Below the pieces are notes generated by a model that was given only the letters and a program-made list of their open reading frames with translations, did no database searches and was not told where the DNA came from. The position numbers were made by a program, and so were the translations under genes. A DNA stretch of 64,000 nt from Paraburkholderia fynbosensis (GTDB lineage: Bacteria; Pseudomonadota; Gammaproteobacteria; Burkholderiales; Burkholderiaceae). Shown in pieces: positions 36,100 through 45,315 of the stretch; position 1 is the first letter of the stretch; each line of letters begins with the position of its first letter. Location: NCBI RefSeq assembly GCF_902859935.1, contig NZ_CADIKI010000005.1, positions 1-64,000 on the forward strand, read 5' to 3'.

Positions 36100-37313
36100 C
36101 GCGAGCCCTCCGGATCGAGCGCGTAGACCGCACTGAAGTCCAGGTCCCGCGCGACGACGATCGTGAACTCTGCCCCCTGGTTCTGTGACAGCGTGGGCGG
36201 GATGTTGATCGTGCTGTCGAGTACCCGCGAGGCCATGTCATTGCCCTGCTGCTGCGTGTTCTCGAACACCACCGGGCCGTTGCTATTGCCGCCACGCGTC
36301 GCGAGATAGCCGATCGCGTCCTGCGTCATGCCGAGCAGCATGGCCGCGCCGATCCGTTCGCCCCAATGGTTGTTCACATAGCCGCCCACGCCCATGCGTC
36401 CGAGCGCGTCCGCGGCCGGCGAATCGATCTCGACCGTCACCCCTTCGGGAGTCCTGATGCGGGCCGACAGAATGAACACCCGTTTCTGTCCAGGTGCCAG
36501 GTTCGAGCGGTACTCGCTGTTGATCTGCGAACCCCGTTCAATCAGCACCACACGGCCGTCATCGGAATAGACGTTCTTCGTCACTGTGCAGGTCGAGATA
36601 CCCGCCTGGGTCGAATCGAACGCGGTATCTCCCACGCAGTCGATCTTGGCGCCTTGTGCAAGGACCAGACTGCGGTTGCCGAGAAAGCCTGCGCGCGCTT
36701 TCGGCGTCACCGTCGGCGTCAGCGCCTGGGCAAGCGGACTGCTGCCCTGGGGCTGGCTGACCGCCACAGCAGTCGCGCCCGGCGAAACGCCCGGTGTTGA
36801 TGCGGCAAGCTCTGCTGCTTCGTTGGCAGGACCATTGCTTCCGCCTGTGCTTCCGGTGGCGAGCAGCGGCGCGTCGTAATAGCTGCGAGCCGGCGCGGTA
36901 TGGACAGGAGTGTGGGGCGTCGCGGCGGCAACGGGGGCCGACGCGGCGGCACTCGCTGTGACCGGGCTGCCTGGCACTGCGGCAACTGCTGATGCCGCTA
37001 CGGTCCCGTCGCCGAACACCCGCCCCTGGGACGGCTGGTCCTGCACGGCATCCCGTCTGGCCTTCTCAGCCGCATCGTGCCGCTCGAGAAACCCGTGTAT
37101 CGTCCAGACCGCTCCGCCGATCACGACCGCCACGACCACGAGCGGCGCAAGCCACCAGGCACGGGGCCGAGCACCCTGCTGCCCCAACTCCGGCATGCCA
37201 CGATCGGCTGGCTGGTTCGCAGGGCCACCGTTTATGGGTTCGGTGACCTTTGCGGGGTCGCCCTCGGGCACAACGTTGGGCGCAATCACATTGCGCGGCG
37301 TTTCCTCATTCAT
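36096..37313 (-). CDS. virB10: VirB10 channel protein
   Basis: A short cytoplasmic N-terminus, one membrane helix (WWLAPLVVVAVVIGGAVWTI) and a long Pro/Ala/Ser-rich periplasmic stretch lead to the conserved C-terminal barrel domain. That domain includes GSQINSEYRSNLAPGQKRVF, VEIDSPAADALGRMGVGGYV and FTIVVARDLDFSAVY. VirB10 spans both membranes and joins the ATPases to the outer-membrane pore. It overlaps virB9 by eight bases and virB11 by four. Confidence 0.93.
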   Translation of the reverse strand: MNEETPRNVIAPNVVPEGDPAKVTEPINGGPANQPADRGMPELGQQGARPRAWWLAPLVVVAVVIGGAVWTIHGFLERHDAAEKARRDAVQDQPSQGRVFGDGTVAASAVAAVPGSPVTASAAASAPVAAATPHTPVHTAPARSYYDAPLLATGSTGGSNGPANEAAELAASTPGVSPGATAVAVSQPQGSSPLAQALTPTVTPKARAGFLGNRSLVLAQGAKIDCVGDTAFDSTQAGISTCTVTKNVYSDDGRVVLIERGSQINSEYRSNLAPGQKRVFILSARIRTPEGVTVEIDSPAADALGRMGVGGYVNNHWGERIGAAMLLGMTQDAIGYLATRGGNSNGPVVFENTQQQGNDMASRVLDSTINIPPTLSQNQGAEFTIVVARDLDFSAVYALDPEGSR

Positions 37314-38142
37314 GGCCGTCGCTCCGCAGGACTCGCTTCACACCGCTCACCGTCGTGCCATCCGCAGGCGGTACCCCGTCCACATCGAACGCCTCGTTCC
37401 ACAGACCGACGACCTCGTCACCGAGACGCAGCACGAAACGTCGCGCGAGCTCATGCACGACGATCACGTCGTCTTCCATGTGCCGGTCGACGACGCTTTC
37501 GCTGTCGTTGCCGGCCACGCGGAAGATCGCAGGAATACGCCGGTTGTTGGGAATGCGGATATAGGTGAAGCGCCCGTCATCCCACGCCGCAGTCGGCGCG
37601 ATATCCTCCGAGTGCGGCATCACCTGCATCGAGTAGGCGGTATTGCGCACCACCGGCGATTGGTCCAGGCGCGCGCGTACGAGGGCGGCATCATCGGCGG
37701 CCTTTGTCTTCGCGGCTTGGGCGTCGGGATAGACGAAGGTGATGCGATACATCTCCTCGTCGTTGGCGAACCGGGCTCTCAGCGGCAGCACCACGAGGTC
37801 AAAGCTGTAGCTGCGCCGGTCTGTACGGATCTCCAGGTTCGTGTCGTGCGCGGCGAGCTGGGGCTTGAGGTAGACGTCGTGCTCACCCCGGTTTGCAACC
37901 ACCTGCCATCCGTCCCGGTCGCCGGGGGCCACGACGAGAATGTGCTCGGCCGGATCGAGCGCAATGTGCGTCGCGAAACCGCGCTGCGCGATGATCCGCA
38001 CCACCTCGTCCTGCCGGTACACGACCTGCCGCACACGCGGGTCGCCCGACCAGCCGGGCACGTCGTACGCGCGGGCGCCACCGCAGAGCGCTGCCAGCGT
38101 GGTCGCCAGCACAACGGTGCTCACCAGGTTGTCCAGTTTCAT
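37306..38142 (-). CDS. virB9: VirB9 outer-membrane complex protein
   Basis: A cleavable signal peptide (VVLATTLAALCGGARA) precedes the VirB9 fold. The N-terminal part has VVYRQDEVVRIIAQRGFATH and DGWQVVANRGEHDVYLKP, and the C-terminal part has DGRFTYIRIPNNRRIPAIF. Together with VirB7 and VirB10 it builds the outer ring of the channel. The start overlaps the virB8 stop by four bases. Confidence 0.92.
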   Translation of the reverse strand: MKLDNLVSTVVLATTLAALCGGARAYDVPGWSGDPRVRQVVYRQDEVVRIIAQRGFATHIALDPAEHILVVAPGDRDGWQVVANRGEHDVYLKPQLAAHDTNLEIRTDRRSYSFDLVVLPLRARFANDEEMYRITFVYPDAQAAKTKAADDAALVRARLDQSPVVRNTAYSMQVMPHSEDIAPTAAWDDGRFTYIRIPNNRRIPAIFRVAGNDSESVVDRHMEDDVIVVHELARRFVLRLGDEVVGLWNEAFDVDGVPPADGTTVSGVKRVLRSDGHE

Positions 38143-38855
38143 GACACACCTCCCGGGACCGACTGTGATGCCGGCGACGACGCTGCGGGGGTGTATTCGG
38201 GATCGCGGCTGTACGCCGTCACCCTGAAGCCGAACGGGTTTTCAATCGCCGTGCGCTCGCGTGTAAAGACGGATGGCCGGTACGTGAAGGCCAGCGTGAT
38301 GACGAAACGCTGCGGCGCCTCCGCGTTACCGATACCGTTCTTCCACGTCGTGCGCTCGATGTGCACGACGGCATGCCCCGGTTCATCCGGCACAAGCGTC
38401 GTCGAGAGGATGCGGATGCGCCGCTGTGCATTTGCCCCGAGCTGCCGGTCCAGCGCGTCCGGTCCGCCGTAGATCGCCCGGTAATCACGCGCGACCCGGT
38501 CGTCGCTCATGTCGAGCACGCGGTCGTAGTCCATCTGCAGCAGGCCCCAGTCGTAACGCTCGCGCGAGCGCACGTACGCCTCGACCCAGTGCTTGTCCTC
38601 GATGTCGCGCATAGGGATGTGCTTCGCGTCGAGCACATCGATCACCTGCGCTTCGCCCGTCAGCCGGTCAACTTCGATCGGCAGTGGCACGAGCCGATAG
38701 AAGGGGATCATCACAGCCAATGCGGTTGCACACAGGATGGCCACCACGACCGAGGTCGCGGCCACGTACCATGCCCGACGCTCGGACCGCTCCTGCAGGT
38801 GCGTGACCGACACCTCGAAATCGAGCGCCCGACGATAGTCACGGTCACTGCTCAT
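38139..38855 (-). CDS. virB8: VirB8 inner-membrane assembly factor
   Basis: A short cytoplasmic segment (YRRALDFEVSVTHLQERSER) is followed by one membrane helix (AATSVVVAILCATALAVMI) and a periplasmic domain with EAYVRSRERYDW and VHIERTTWKNGIG, as in VirB8. ATG 38855 has a purine-rich GGGGGC upstream and fits the family start; an earlier in-frame ATG at 38867 would lie within the lipoprotein gene, which also overlaps this start by 11 bases. Confidence 0.9.
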   Translation of the reverse strand: MSSDRDYRRALDFEVSVTHLQERSERRAWYVAATSVVVAILCATALAVMIPFYRLVPLPIEVDRLTGEAQVIDVLDAKHIPMRDIEDKHWVEAYVRSRERYDWGLLQMDYDRVLDMSDDRVARDYRAIYGGPDALDRQLGANAQRRIRILSTTLVPDEPGHAVVHIERTTWKNGIGNAEAPQRFVITLAFTYRPSVFTRERTAIENPFGFRVTAYSRDPEYTPAASSPASQSVPGGVS

Positions 38856-39009
38856 GACTGCCCCCATCCGGTGGCGGAACGGGTGACACGCGGTTCACCG
38901 GAACACGGTGCGAACCATCCGGCAGAACGGGTGCAGGTGGGCTGCCGGCGCACCCATTAATAAGTATCACTAACTGCATGACAACGACCGCGGTGATGGA
39001 ACGGATCAT
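38845..39009 (-). CDS. VirB7-like small lipoprotein (54 aa)
   Basis: A very strong ribosome binding site (GAGGAGG, seven bases upstream) precedes ATG 39009. The product has a basic start (MIRSIT), a short hydrophobic core (AVVVMQLVILI) and a lipobox-like LING-C with Cys20, followed by a Pro-rich tail. This is the pattern of an exported outer-membrane lipoprotein such as VirB7, which pairs with VirB9. Its position between virB5 and virB8 is where a virB7 gene is expected. The sequence is too short for similarity to decide, so the call rests on lipobox, size and place. Confidence 0.72.
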   Translation of the reverse strand: MIRSITAVVVMQLVILINGCAGSPPAPVLPDGSHRVPVNRVSPVPPPDGGSHEQ

Positions 39010-39032
39010 GTCATCCTCCTCGGTTACGGAAC

Positions 39033-39740
39033 TCAGTTGCCAAAACTTGCGGGCACCATCTGGTCCTGCAACCGTGCGGTATTGCCGGCGCGCTTGAGGA
39101 CGATCTCCTGCTGCTGCCCGGCGATGAGCCGGTCTTCCGAATCGGCGAGCATCCTGAAGAGCTGCAGCTTCGTCATTTCGTTGCCGACCGCCGTGCTCTC
39201 AATCTGGATGCGGGCCTGCAGTTCCGAAATCCCTTTCTGGTCCTGCGTGACGTCGATCTGCTGCATCAGGCCCTGGATCTGGTCGAGCTCCTGGAGCTCC
39301 GTCTGGTACGCCTGTGTGCCGAATGCCTTGTCCTGGAACGGCTTGTTGAGTGCGCGCTGGCAGACCTGCTGGTCGACACCACTCTGGTCCTCGCAGTTGT
39401 AGATCTCGCTCGCCGAGCGCAGCGTCTGCGCACTGCCAGTGAGACCCGCATATCCCCCGTTCTGGATCGCTGTATAAACGGACTGCCAGTTCGATGGCAG
39501 GGAGTTCGACAGAACCGGATTGCTCATCAGGGACCCAAATCCACGGGTGCCACTGAGCGACTGATACAGCTGGAGCTCCTGCTGCACTTCCTCCTTCAGT
39601 TGCCCGACAGTCGCGATCGCCTGCACGACGTTCTGTGCGTCATACACAGGAATGCCCTGGGCACGAACGACGGAAGACAGGCAACCGGTCGCGGCGATTG
39701 CGCCTGCTATCAGAGCGCGCCGTACATGTGAGGTGGTCAT
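39033..39740 (-). CDS. virB5: VirB5 minor pilus protein
   Basis: A signal peptide (RRALIAGAIAATGCLSSVVRAQG) is followed by a helical protein with the pattern of VirB5: VYDAQNVVQAIATVGQLKEE near the start and paired helices to the end (MTKLQLFRMLADSEDRLIAG). VirB5 caps the pilus and helps contact the recipient. ATG 39740 overlaps the virB6 stop by four bases. The gene order B6-B5 is inverted relative to the Agrobacterium operon. Confidence 0.85.
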   Translation of the reverse strand: MTTSHVRRALIAGAIAATGCLSSVVRAQGIPVYDAQNVVQAIATVGQLKEEVQQELQLYQSLSGTRGFGSLMSNPVLSNSLPSNWQSVYTAIQNGGYAGLTGSAQTLRSASEIYNCEDQSGVDQQVCQRALNKPFQDKAFGTQAYQTELQELDQIQGLMQQIDVTQDQKGISELQARIQIESTAVGNEMTKLQLFRMLADSEDRLIAGQQQEIVLKRAGNTARLQDQMVPASFGN

Positions 39741-40894
39741 GATGCAGACTCTCCATCGTTTGCCCGATCGCCCAGGTGCTCGCGGGCCGCACGCTGGTAG
39801 GCTGGCATCGAACCGCTTCCCGCTCCGCCATCCGAAATCTTTCCGCCGGGCCGGCGCGGACCATGCCCGAAGCGCATGACGGCATCGACGCCGCGAAGCG
39901 CCTGGCGTGCGGCGTATCCCGCAACGAATGCACCAAACCCGGACAGGGTGGCGCCACCAGCCAGGCCGGAGGCGACCGCAGGCAGTTGCCATCCGACAGT
40001 GGCCAGCAGGAGGCCCGTGACGCACATGCCCAGTCCCGCTGCCCAGGACGCTGCGCTGTCGAGTGCGCTGTGAACAGCGGCTGTCAGCGAAGACGCATTT
40101 GCATCGGGTGCCGAGGTCGTCACCTGGAACGGCGCGAGATCTGCGGAGAACGCGGTCAGCGCCATACCCAGAAACGCCGCAATGAGTACCTGCAACAGCG
40201 CGTAGTTAGCAATCTTCGCGGTCCACGCCTCGAAGAAGCGGGCTGTCGGGCTGAATGCGCCACATGCGATGAACAGGGGGCCAAGGCCGAGCACCAGCTC
40301 CAGCAGCATCCTCGCCATCAGCACCTCGAATGCGAGGACGATCAGGAAGACCGAGGCACCGAGCGCGGCTACCAGCCCGCAAAAGAAATCGCCGATGCCG
40401 GCCACGATGCCCGCCATGCTGAAGCCTTCGTGCGTCGCCTTGTTGAAGTAGGCATCCATCACGATGTCGATCTGCCGGTCATAGCAGTCGAGGGTCTGGT
40501 AAATGGAGGACGCGCTCGTACCCGTCACGCTGGCGCCACTCACCGTTCCGCAGCCGGCATTACCCGCCCCGGCATTCGCGGCCGCCGTCTGGATCGTCCG
40601 GGCCAGGCCTGAGGTAGCGCCCTCCACCGCGGTGACGATCTGCGACTGGTAGATGCCCGCACCGAGCGCAAAGGCAAGCATGATGGCCACCTTCATCCCA
40701 CGCCACGCAAAGGCGGGTACCGACTCATGGGCCTCGCCACGCACCACGGCCAACCCGTACGCGATGATCCAGATCGTGAGGGCCGTCGTGACGACCGGCA
40801 CCAGCGCACTGGAGAGCGCCGAGGACACGCTCGTGACGTACGTCGACATGCCGTTTTCGAGCGTGCCGCCAACCGCTGTGAAAAGGCCGCTCAT
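39737..40894 (-). CDS. virB6: VirB6 polytopic inner-membrane protein
   Basis: Several hydrophobic spans are visible: ALVPVVTTALTIWIIAYGLA, VAIMLAFALGAGIY, FFCGLVAALGASVFLIVLAF, LLELVLGLGPLFIACGAF and LGMCVTGLLLATVGWQL. The conserved VirB6/TrbL core (FSPTARFFEAWTAKIANYAL) follows, and then a hydrophilic Gly/Arg-rich tail. It forms the inner-membrane part of the channel. It overlaps virB4 by four bases upstream and virB5 by four downstream. Confidence 0.88.
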   Translation of the reverse strand: MSGLFTAVGGTLENGMSTYVTSVSSALSSALVPVVTTALTIWIIAYGLAVVRGEAHESVPAFAWRGMKVAIMLAFALGAGIYQSQIVTAVEGATSGLARTIQTAAANAGAGNAGCGTVSGASVTGTSASSIYQTLDCYDRQIDIVMDAYFNKATHEGFSMAGIVAGIGDFFCGLVAALGASVFLIVLAFEVLMARMLLELVLGLGPLFIACGAFSPTARFFEAWTAKIANYALLQVLIAAFLGMALTAFSADLAPFQVTTSAPDANASSLTAAVHSALDSAASWAAGLGMCVTGLLLATVGWQLPAVASGLAGGATLSGFGAFVAGYAARQALRGVDAVMRFGHGPRRPGGKISDGGAGSGSMPAYQRAAREHLGDRANDGESAS

Positions 40895-43380
40895 CGAGCA
40901 CCTCTTCCCGACACACGCGGGGCCAGCATGTTCAGGGCTGCCCCGCTCGCACGCCGTCGCGCCAGCCGTTCATGAAACACGGGAAGCCACGCAGCGGGTT
41001 CGTCGCCCACCTCGGCACGGATGCCGTCGAGCAGTTCGACGTTGTCCGTCGTTCCCGACAGCACGTCGAGCACGTCGCCGAGTCCGCCGAGATCCAGCCG
41101 GCCGATCGCCGAGTGGTGTCCCTGCTTGACAAGAAACAGGCGGCTGTTCTCCCCCAGCGTGCGAACGATATTGAATTCGGCCTCGGTGAGCTTGAAGCCG
41201 TGGACGTAGTCGTCGTAGTCCGCCCGCGGATTGGGCAGGAAGAAGAATGTCGCGGTCTGCTCGATGAGCGCCCGCGCGATAGGGCTGCGCAGGACGTCCG
41301 CCGGCGACTGCGTGTCGAAGATGCCCAGACCGTTCTGCTTGCGGATGGTCTTCTGCCTGTTGTTCGCGAAATCCGTAAATACCGGGTCCCCGAGGCGCTT
41401 CCAGAACTCGGTCATCACATAGATGAAGCGCCGCCCGTCGATCAGGCTTCCGGTCAGGTGCAGCAGGTACATCGTCACCGGCGTCGACACCTCCGGATCG
41501 TCCAGCAGTTCTGTATCGTCGAAGCCGAACAGGTGGTTCTCGCTGAAAGCCAGCAGGTCCGACGGGTTGTCCAGCGCCCAGCCGAGCCGGCCGCCCGCAC
41601 ACCACCTGGTCAGTCGCGCATGCAGGCTGTTCTCGCCCACGTTGGGCATCAGCTGCCGCACCATCGACAGGCGCCGAAGCGGCCGCGCCATGCGGGCCAC
41701 TTCCCGCACGGCACGCGAAACGTCGAGCTCATCCCTGGCCGAAAGCGGCGCACCCGTGTCGACGAGCCGGCGCACGAGGCGCTCCCAGAAATCCAGTACC
41801 GCCTCGTCCGGTTCGAGCTGGAACGGATTGAGCCCCGTCGGGACACCCCGGTGAAAGACGGTGTAGCGGCCGCCCACCGCGCGGATCGCGATCTCGGTAC
41901 CGCGGTCCTTGTCGTAGACAACGCCCGTGACGCCATACTTCATCGCCATGGCAAGCAGGAACAGCTCAAGTACCGTCTTGCCCGCGCCCGCCTGCCCAAT
42001 GATCTGGGTGTTGGCGAGTGCCTTCTCGTCGGCCGATTCCTTCTTTTCCGGGGTCGCGTGGAAGTTCAGATAGAGCGGCTGGCCGCTCGGCGTCTTGACA
42101 ATGGTGATTGCCTCGCCCCACGGGTTGCCGTCGCGCTTGCCCGTCGCGAAGTTGTGCAGGCTCGCGAGCCCACAGAAATTGCGCGAGGTAAGCTTCGCCT
42201 CCCGTGGCCGGTAGCGCCAGTTGCCGGGTAGTTGCGCGAACCACGCCGCGTCTGCCACGAGGTCGACGAGCGCGGTCTGGAAGCCCACGTCCGCGAGCTG
42301 CGTGCGCGCCTTCGCCACGTGCCGCGCGACCTCGTCCGGGCGGTCCCCGAGCACGGCTAGCGAATAGTGATATTCGCCCAGGACGAAATCGCCATTGATC
42401 AGGTCGTTCAGCGCCTGGTCCATCGCCTGGACCTGCGACACGGCGACGTCCTCGCCGGCAATCAGCTGGTTGCGCTGGCGCTCAAGCGCTTCCTTTGCCG
42501 TTGGGCGGTCAAGGATCGTGAAGCTCTGCGTCTCGATGTACTCGAAGTCGCCGTAGAGCAGACCGTCGAGCATTCCGGGCTCCGTTTCTTCGGGGTAGTC
42601 CTTCAGGTCGAGCAGCGCCGCGTAGCACGTTGCGCCCGGCATGCGGATCTCGACCTTCTCGGTGCGGAAGAAAAGTCGCGACGTCGGCAGTGCCTCGGCA
42701 ATGCGGCCTGACGGCACCGGCACGGGCTCCCAGGCGGCGTTGACGAGATAACCCAGAAACTCCAGTGCCGTTGAGAAACGCACCGGCCGCTGCGTATGGT
42801 GGATCTGCTTCGCGTAGCGAACCTGCTTCCTGTAGACGCCAAGGGCCACCGGATCCCACGGTTTCAGGCCCGATTCGACCTGCGCGGCGAGTTCCGCCAT
42901 CACCTTCAGCGCCTCATACTCGTCCCGCCTGATATCGTCGGCGGTGCGACGGGCTGCCTGACTGAAGAGGCGCCCCAGCCGCGTGCGATGCGGCCGGTAG
43001 ACGAGCGTCAGGTAAAGCTCGTTGGCCATCATCCGGTAGCCCGCAAAGCTCGCGTAGTACCGTGTGGCAAGCTCCTGACAGAACGGGTTGCCGTAGGGCG
43101 TGGCGAAGTGGTCAGTCACGCGCCGGCGGAGCCGATGGGACCAGAGTCCCACATGGCCACCCGGCAGGCTGCGCACGAGCTGGTTGAACCCTTCGTGACG
43201 CACCAGGATGTCACCTGGATCGGCCGCCTCGAAGGCAATGCCGGCGATCTTCCACACGCGCAGATAGTCACCTTCCCGCGTGCGGATCACGTGGTCGGTC
43301 ACATGCGATGAGAACGGCACGAAGTCCGCGAGCACGACCTCGCGTTCGGCCACGTCGATGAGGTGCGGCTGCGCAGCCAT
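40891..43380 (-). CDS. virB4: VirB4 secretion ATPase
   Basis: The 829-residue protein is the large ATPase that powers pilus assembly and transfer. The N-terminal domain (VLADFVPFSSHVTDHVIRT onward) is followed by the ATPase core with Walker A GQAGAGKTVL (near 463), Walker B-like FIYVMTEFWKRLGD and the conserved GIFDTQSPADVLRS. I chose ATG 43380, since the upstream extension lies within virB3. It overlaps virB6 by four bases. Confidence 0.92.
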   Translation of the reverse strand: MAAQPHLIDVAEREVVLADFVPFSSHVTDHVIRTREGDYLRVWKIAGIAFEAADPGDILVRHEGFNQLVRSLPGGHVGLWSHRLRRRVTDHFATPYGNPFCQELATRYYASFAGYRMMANELYLTLVYRPHRTRLGRLFSQAARRTADDIRRDEYEALKVMAELAAQVESGLKPWDPVALGVYRKQVRYAKQIHHTQRPVRFSTALEFLGYLVNAAWEPVPVPSGRIAEALPTSRLFFRTEKVEIRMPGATCYAALLDLKDYPEETEPGMLDGLLYGDFEYIETQSFTILDRPTAKEALERQRNQLIAGEDVAVSQVQAMDQALNDLINGDFVLGEYHYSLAVLGDRPDEVARHVAKARTQLADVGFQTALVDLVADAAWFAQLPGNWRYRPREAKLTSRNFCGLASLHNFATGKRDGNPWGEAITIVKTPSGQPLYLNFHATPEKKESADEKALANTQIIGQAGAGKTVLELFLLAMAMKYGVTGVVYDKDRGTEIAIRAVGGRYTVFHRGVPTGLNPFQLEPDEAVLDFWERLVRRLVDTGAPLSARDELDVSRAVREVARMARPLRRLSMVRQLMPNVGENSLHARLTRWCAGGRLGWALDNPSDLLAFSENHLFGFDDTELLDDPEVSTPVTMYLLHLTGSLIDGRRFIYVMTEFWKRLGDPVFTDFANNRQKTIRKQNGLGIFDTQSPADVLRSPIARALIEQTATFFFLPNPRADYDDYVHGFKLTEAEFNIVRTLGENSRLFLVKQGHHSAIGRLDLGGLGDVLDVLSGTTDNVELLDGIRAEVGDEPAAWLPVFHERLARRRASGAALNMLAPRVSGRGAR

Positions 43381-43381
43381 G

Positions 43382-43702
43382 TCAGCCCCTCCTCTTGACG
43401 CGAACCGGCACGTAGGCGTGCGCGCCCCAGAAACGGCGATTGCGCTGGCGAAACGCCATGCGAACGCACAGCACGCACTGCGCAAGCCGCTGGTCGTCGT
43501 GCCGCGTGACCGAACGCATCGTCACGAACACCGGCACGAGAAGCAGCGCGACGCCGACGCCCACCGGCGGGCTTGCGAGCAGCGCCCAGATCGCGGGAAT
43601 CAGGATGCTGCCGCCCACCATCAGCAACGGCACAAGCGGCACGCCCCACAGCATCGCGGGTCGTGTGCAGCCCTTGAAGACGGGATCCCTGAGCTGGTCC
43701 AT
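43382..43702 (-). CDS. virB3: VirB3 inner-membrane protein
   Basis: A 106-residue protein with the family start (DPVFKGCTRPAMLWGVPLVP) and two adjacent hydrophobic spans (LLMVGGSILIPAIWALL and VGVGVALLLVPVFVTM), then a basic cytoplasmic end. VirB3 is the small membrane partner of VirB4, whose start is only one base after this stop. Confidence 0.9.
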   Translation of the reverse strand: MDQLRDPVFKGCTRPAMLWGVPLVPLLMVGGSILIPAIWALLASPPVGVGVALLLVPVFVTMRSVTRHDDQRLAQCVLCVRMAFRQRNRRFWGAHAYVPVRVKRRG

Positions 43703-43715
43703 GTTTGCCTCTGGA

Positions 43716-44057
43716 TCAGCTCGTCGGGATCAGCATCGCTGCGATCACCGTGGCGCAGCCCACGAACAGGCCGCCGATGAACACGTTGGCGATATCGCCA
43801 AAGCGCGCGTGCTGGAACATCATCTTGAAGCCCGCCCAGATGATCGAGATCGAGCACACCACTGCACCCACGCTGAGTAATGTGGTCTGGATCGTTGTCA
43901 GCAGGGTGTTGACCTGAGAGAGCTGCGCATATGCCGGCGTCACCGTCAGTGCCAGCAGGGGCGCAATCGCGAGCCCGCGCCGGACGGCTCGCGCCGACCC
44001 ACGCATCCATGTCTCCCGTGGAATAGATTTCCACTTGATTTGTAGTCCTGATTTCAT
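43716..44057 (-). CDS. virB2: VirB2 major pilin
   Basis: A long signal peptide (about residues 20-44, RRGLAIAPLLALTVTPAYAQ) precedes a short mature protein with two hydrophobic helices (LLSVGAVVCSISIIWAGFKM and IANVFIGGLFVGCATVIAAM). This is the standard pilin layout. AGGAG lies upstream of ATG 44057. It is followed by virB3 after 13 bases. Confidence 0.9.
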   Translation of the reverse strand: MKSGLQIKWKSIPRETWMRGSARAVRRGLAIAPLLALTVTPAYAQLSQVNTLLTTIQTTLLSVGAVVCSISIIWAGFKMMFQHARFGDIANVFIGGLFVGCATVIAAMLIPTS

Positions 44058-44092
44058 GGTCTGCTCCTGTTACACACATGGGTCCTGCCTGG

Positions 44093-44740
44093 TCAGAAGA
44101 CGACCGCGCTTTCCTGCGCCATGTCGCCGGGTAGACCAGTCTGGCGATTTCGTCTGCGGTCCGTGGTCGACGGCGTTCCATCCCGGATGCGCGACGGACC
44201 GGAACGCGCGCCTTGCGGACTGGACGGAATGACGCGAATGGGCGCGACGTCAGCAGCAATGGCTGGAACCACCGGATCAGGGCGAGCAGCGTCAGCGACA
44301 ACCCGCTGCACGTAGCCCGTTCGAAAACCTGTGGAGAAATCGCCGCTCGCGTAGCACGACAGCCCCGCGCGCAATGCGTCCTGCGCTCGTGCATACTCGT
44401 GCCGCGCGTGCTCGAAGCAGCCCTGCAGGATGGCCGCGCCGGCGGCGAGATTGCGGCATGGATCGAAGACGGTCTCCCGTGTCAGGCCGAACCGGATCCA
44501 GTTCGCGCGGTTCACCTGCGCGAGTCCTGCGCTGTAATCCCGCCCGGCGGCCTCCAGCGCGCGTGCCGTCGCAATGGCCTCATTGAGGTTCGCTGGCTGG
44601 CGCTCGAGGCGGCCATGTACCACCCCGATCGCGTACGGGTTGAAACCCGACTCGACCCGCACGATGGCGGCCATCGTGGCGGGCGCCACGGCCGGCGCGC
44701 ACTGCTGCGTCAGGGCCAGAAATGCGGCGAGGGTAATCAT
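44093..44740 (-). CDS. virB1: VirB1-type lytic transglycosylase
   Basis: The lysozyme-like fold is seen in AIVRVESGFNPYAIGV (catalytic Glu within RVESGFNPY), AGLAQVNRANWIRFGL and NLAAGAAILQGCFEHARHEY. It opens gaps in peptidoglycan for the channel. The N-terminus is a short export-type hydrophobic start (LAAFLALTQQCAPA). A basic, Pro/Arg-rich tail of 60 residues follows. ATG 44740 is supported by GGGAGGTGG upstream and overlaps the preceding stop by four bases. Confidence 0.9.
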   Translation of the reverse strand: MITLAAFLALTQQCAPAVAPATMAAIVRVESGFNPYAIGVVHGRLERQPANLNEAIATARALEAAGRDYSAGLAQVNRANWIRFGLTRETVFDPCRNLAAGAAILQGCFEHARHEYARAQDALRAGLSCYASGDFSTGFRTGYVQRVVADAARPDPVVPAIAADVAPIRVIPSSPQGARSGPSRIRDGTPSTTDRRRNRQTGLPGDMAQESAVVF

Positions 44741-45315
44741 TCGCCACCTCCCTGACCGCCCGGGCTTTCGGCCTCCCGCTCCAGAAAGAGGCGTGCGGAC
44801 TGGGTCGGCTCGTATGGGATAGCGGTACTGCCGGCCCCGTAGAACTCGGTGATCGTACGGTCTGCGCCTTTCGCGTCCCACCACACCCGCGTGTACAGGA
44901 CGCCGTCGATTTCGACATTGATTGCGCCGCGCGCATTGCATAGCAGCTCACTCTGCTCGGGGCCACTCCAGTACAGCAGATCCTCGCGGCAGTACCCGGC
45001 GCCCGCAAAGATGTTCACCGCCGACGTCCCCTGCGAGCCACCTGCGCCGAAGTCGCATGTCGGAAAAGGATCGCCGTGGCGCAAGGCTGCCCACAGCCTC
45101 CCGATCGGCGGGACACACTCGTCATACTGCTCAGGGCCACCGGGATTCGAGAGGCACAGGATCACCCGGCAACCCCAGTCGTCGCCATGGGCAGTGCCAG
45201 GCGCCAGCATTGATGCACCGACGGATGCGGCGAGGACAATCGACCAGCGGCGCAACCCCCGCAGCAGCCGGCGACCGGCGATGGCAATGTCGAATGAGAT
45301 GGCTACGTCATGCAT
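44737..45315 (-). CDS. Exported hypothetical protein of the conjugation operon (192 aa)
   Basis: A twin-arginine-flavoured N-terminus (RRLLRGLRRWSIVLAASVGA) leads to a cleavage site near GTAHG. The mature part is Cys-rich (WGCRVILCLSNPGGPEQYDE, FPTCDFGAGG, GYCREDLLYW), suggesting disulphide bonds in the periplasm. I recall similar proteins beside VirB1 genes in conjugative elements of Burkholderia and Xanthomonas, but no function is established. ATG 45315 overlaps the upstream ParA-like gene by eight bases. Confidence 0.7.
   Translation of the reverse strand: MHDVAISFDIAIAGRRLLRGLRRWSIVLAASVGASMLAPGTAHGDDWGCRVILCLSNPGGPEQYDECVPPIGRLWAALRHGDPFPTCDFGAGGSQGTSAVNIFAGAGYCREDLLYWSGPEQSELLCNARGAINVEIDGVLYTRVWWDAKGADRTITEFYGAGSTAIPYEPTQSARLFLEREAESPGGQGGGE

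Noticed and set aside
36910..38472. 520-codon plus-strand open frame opposite virB8-virB10
   Set aside because: Shadow of three recognisable genes; no known motif and no ribosome binding site.
40972..42231. Large plus-strand open frame opposite virB4
   Set aside because: It is the reverse-strand shadow of a conserved, motif-bearing gene; GC-rich codons leave many such open frames.
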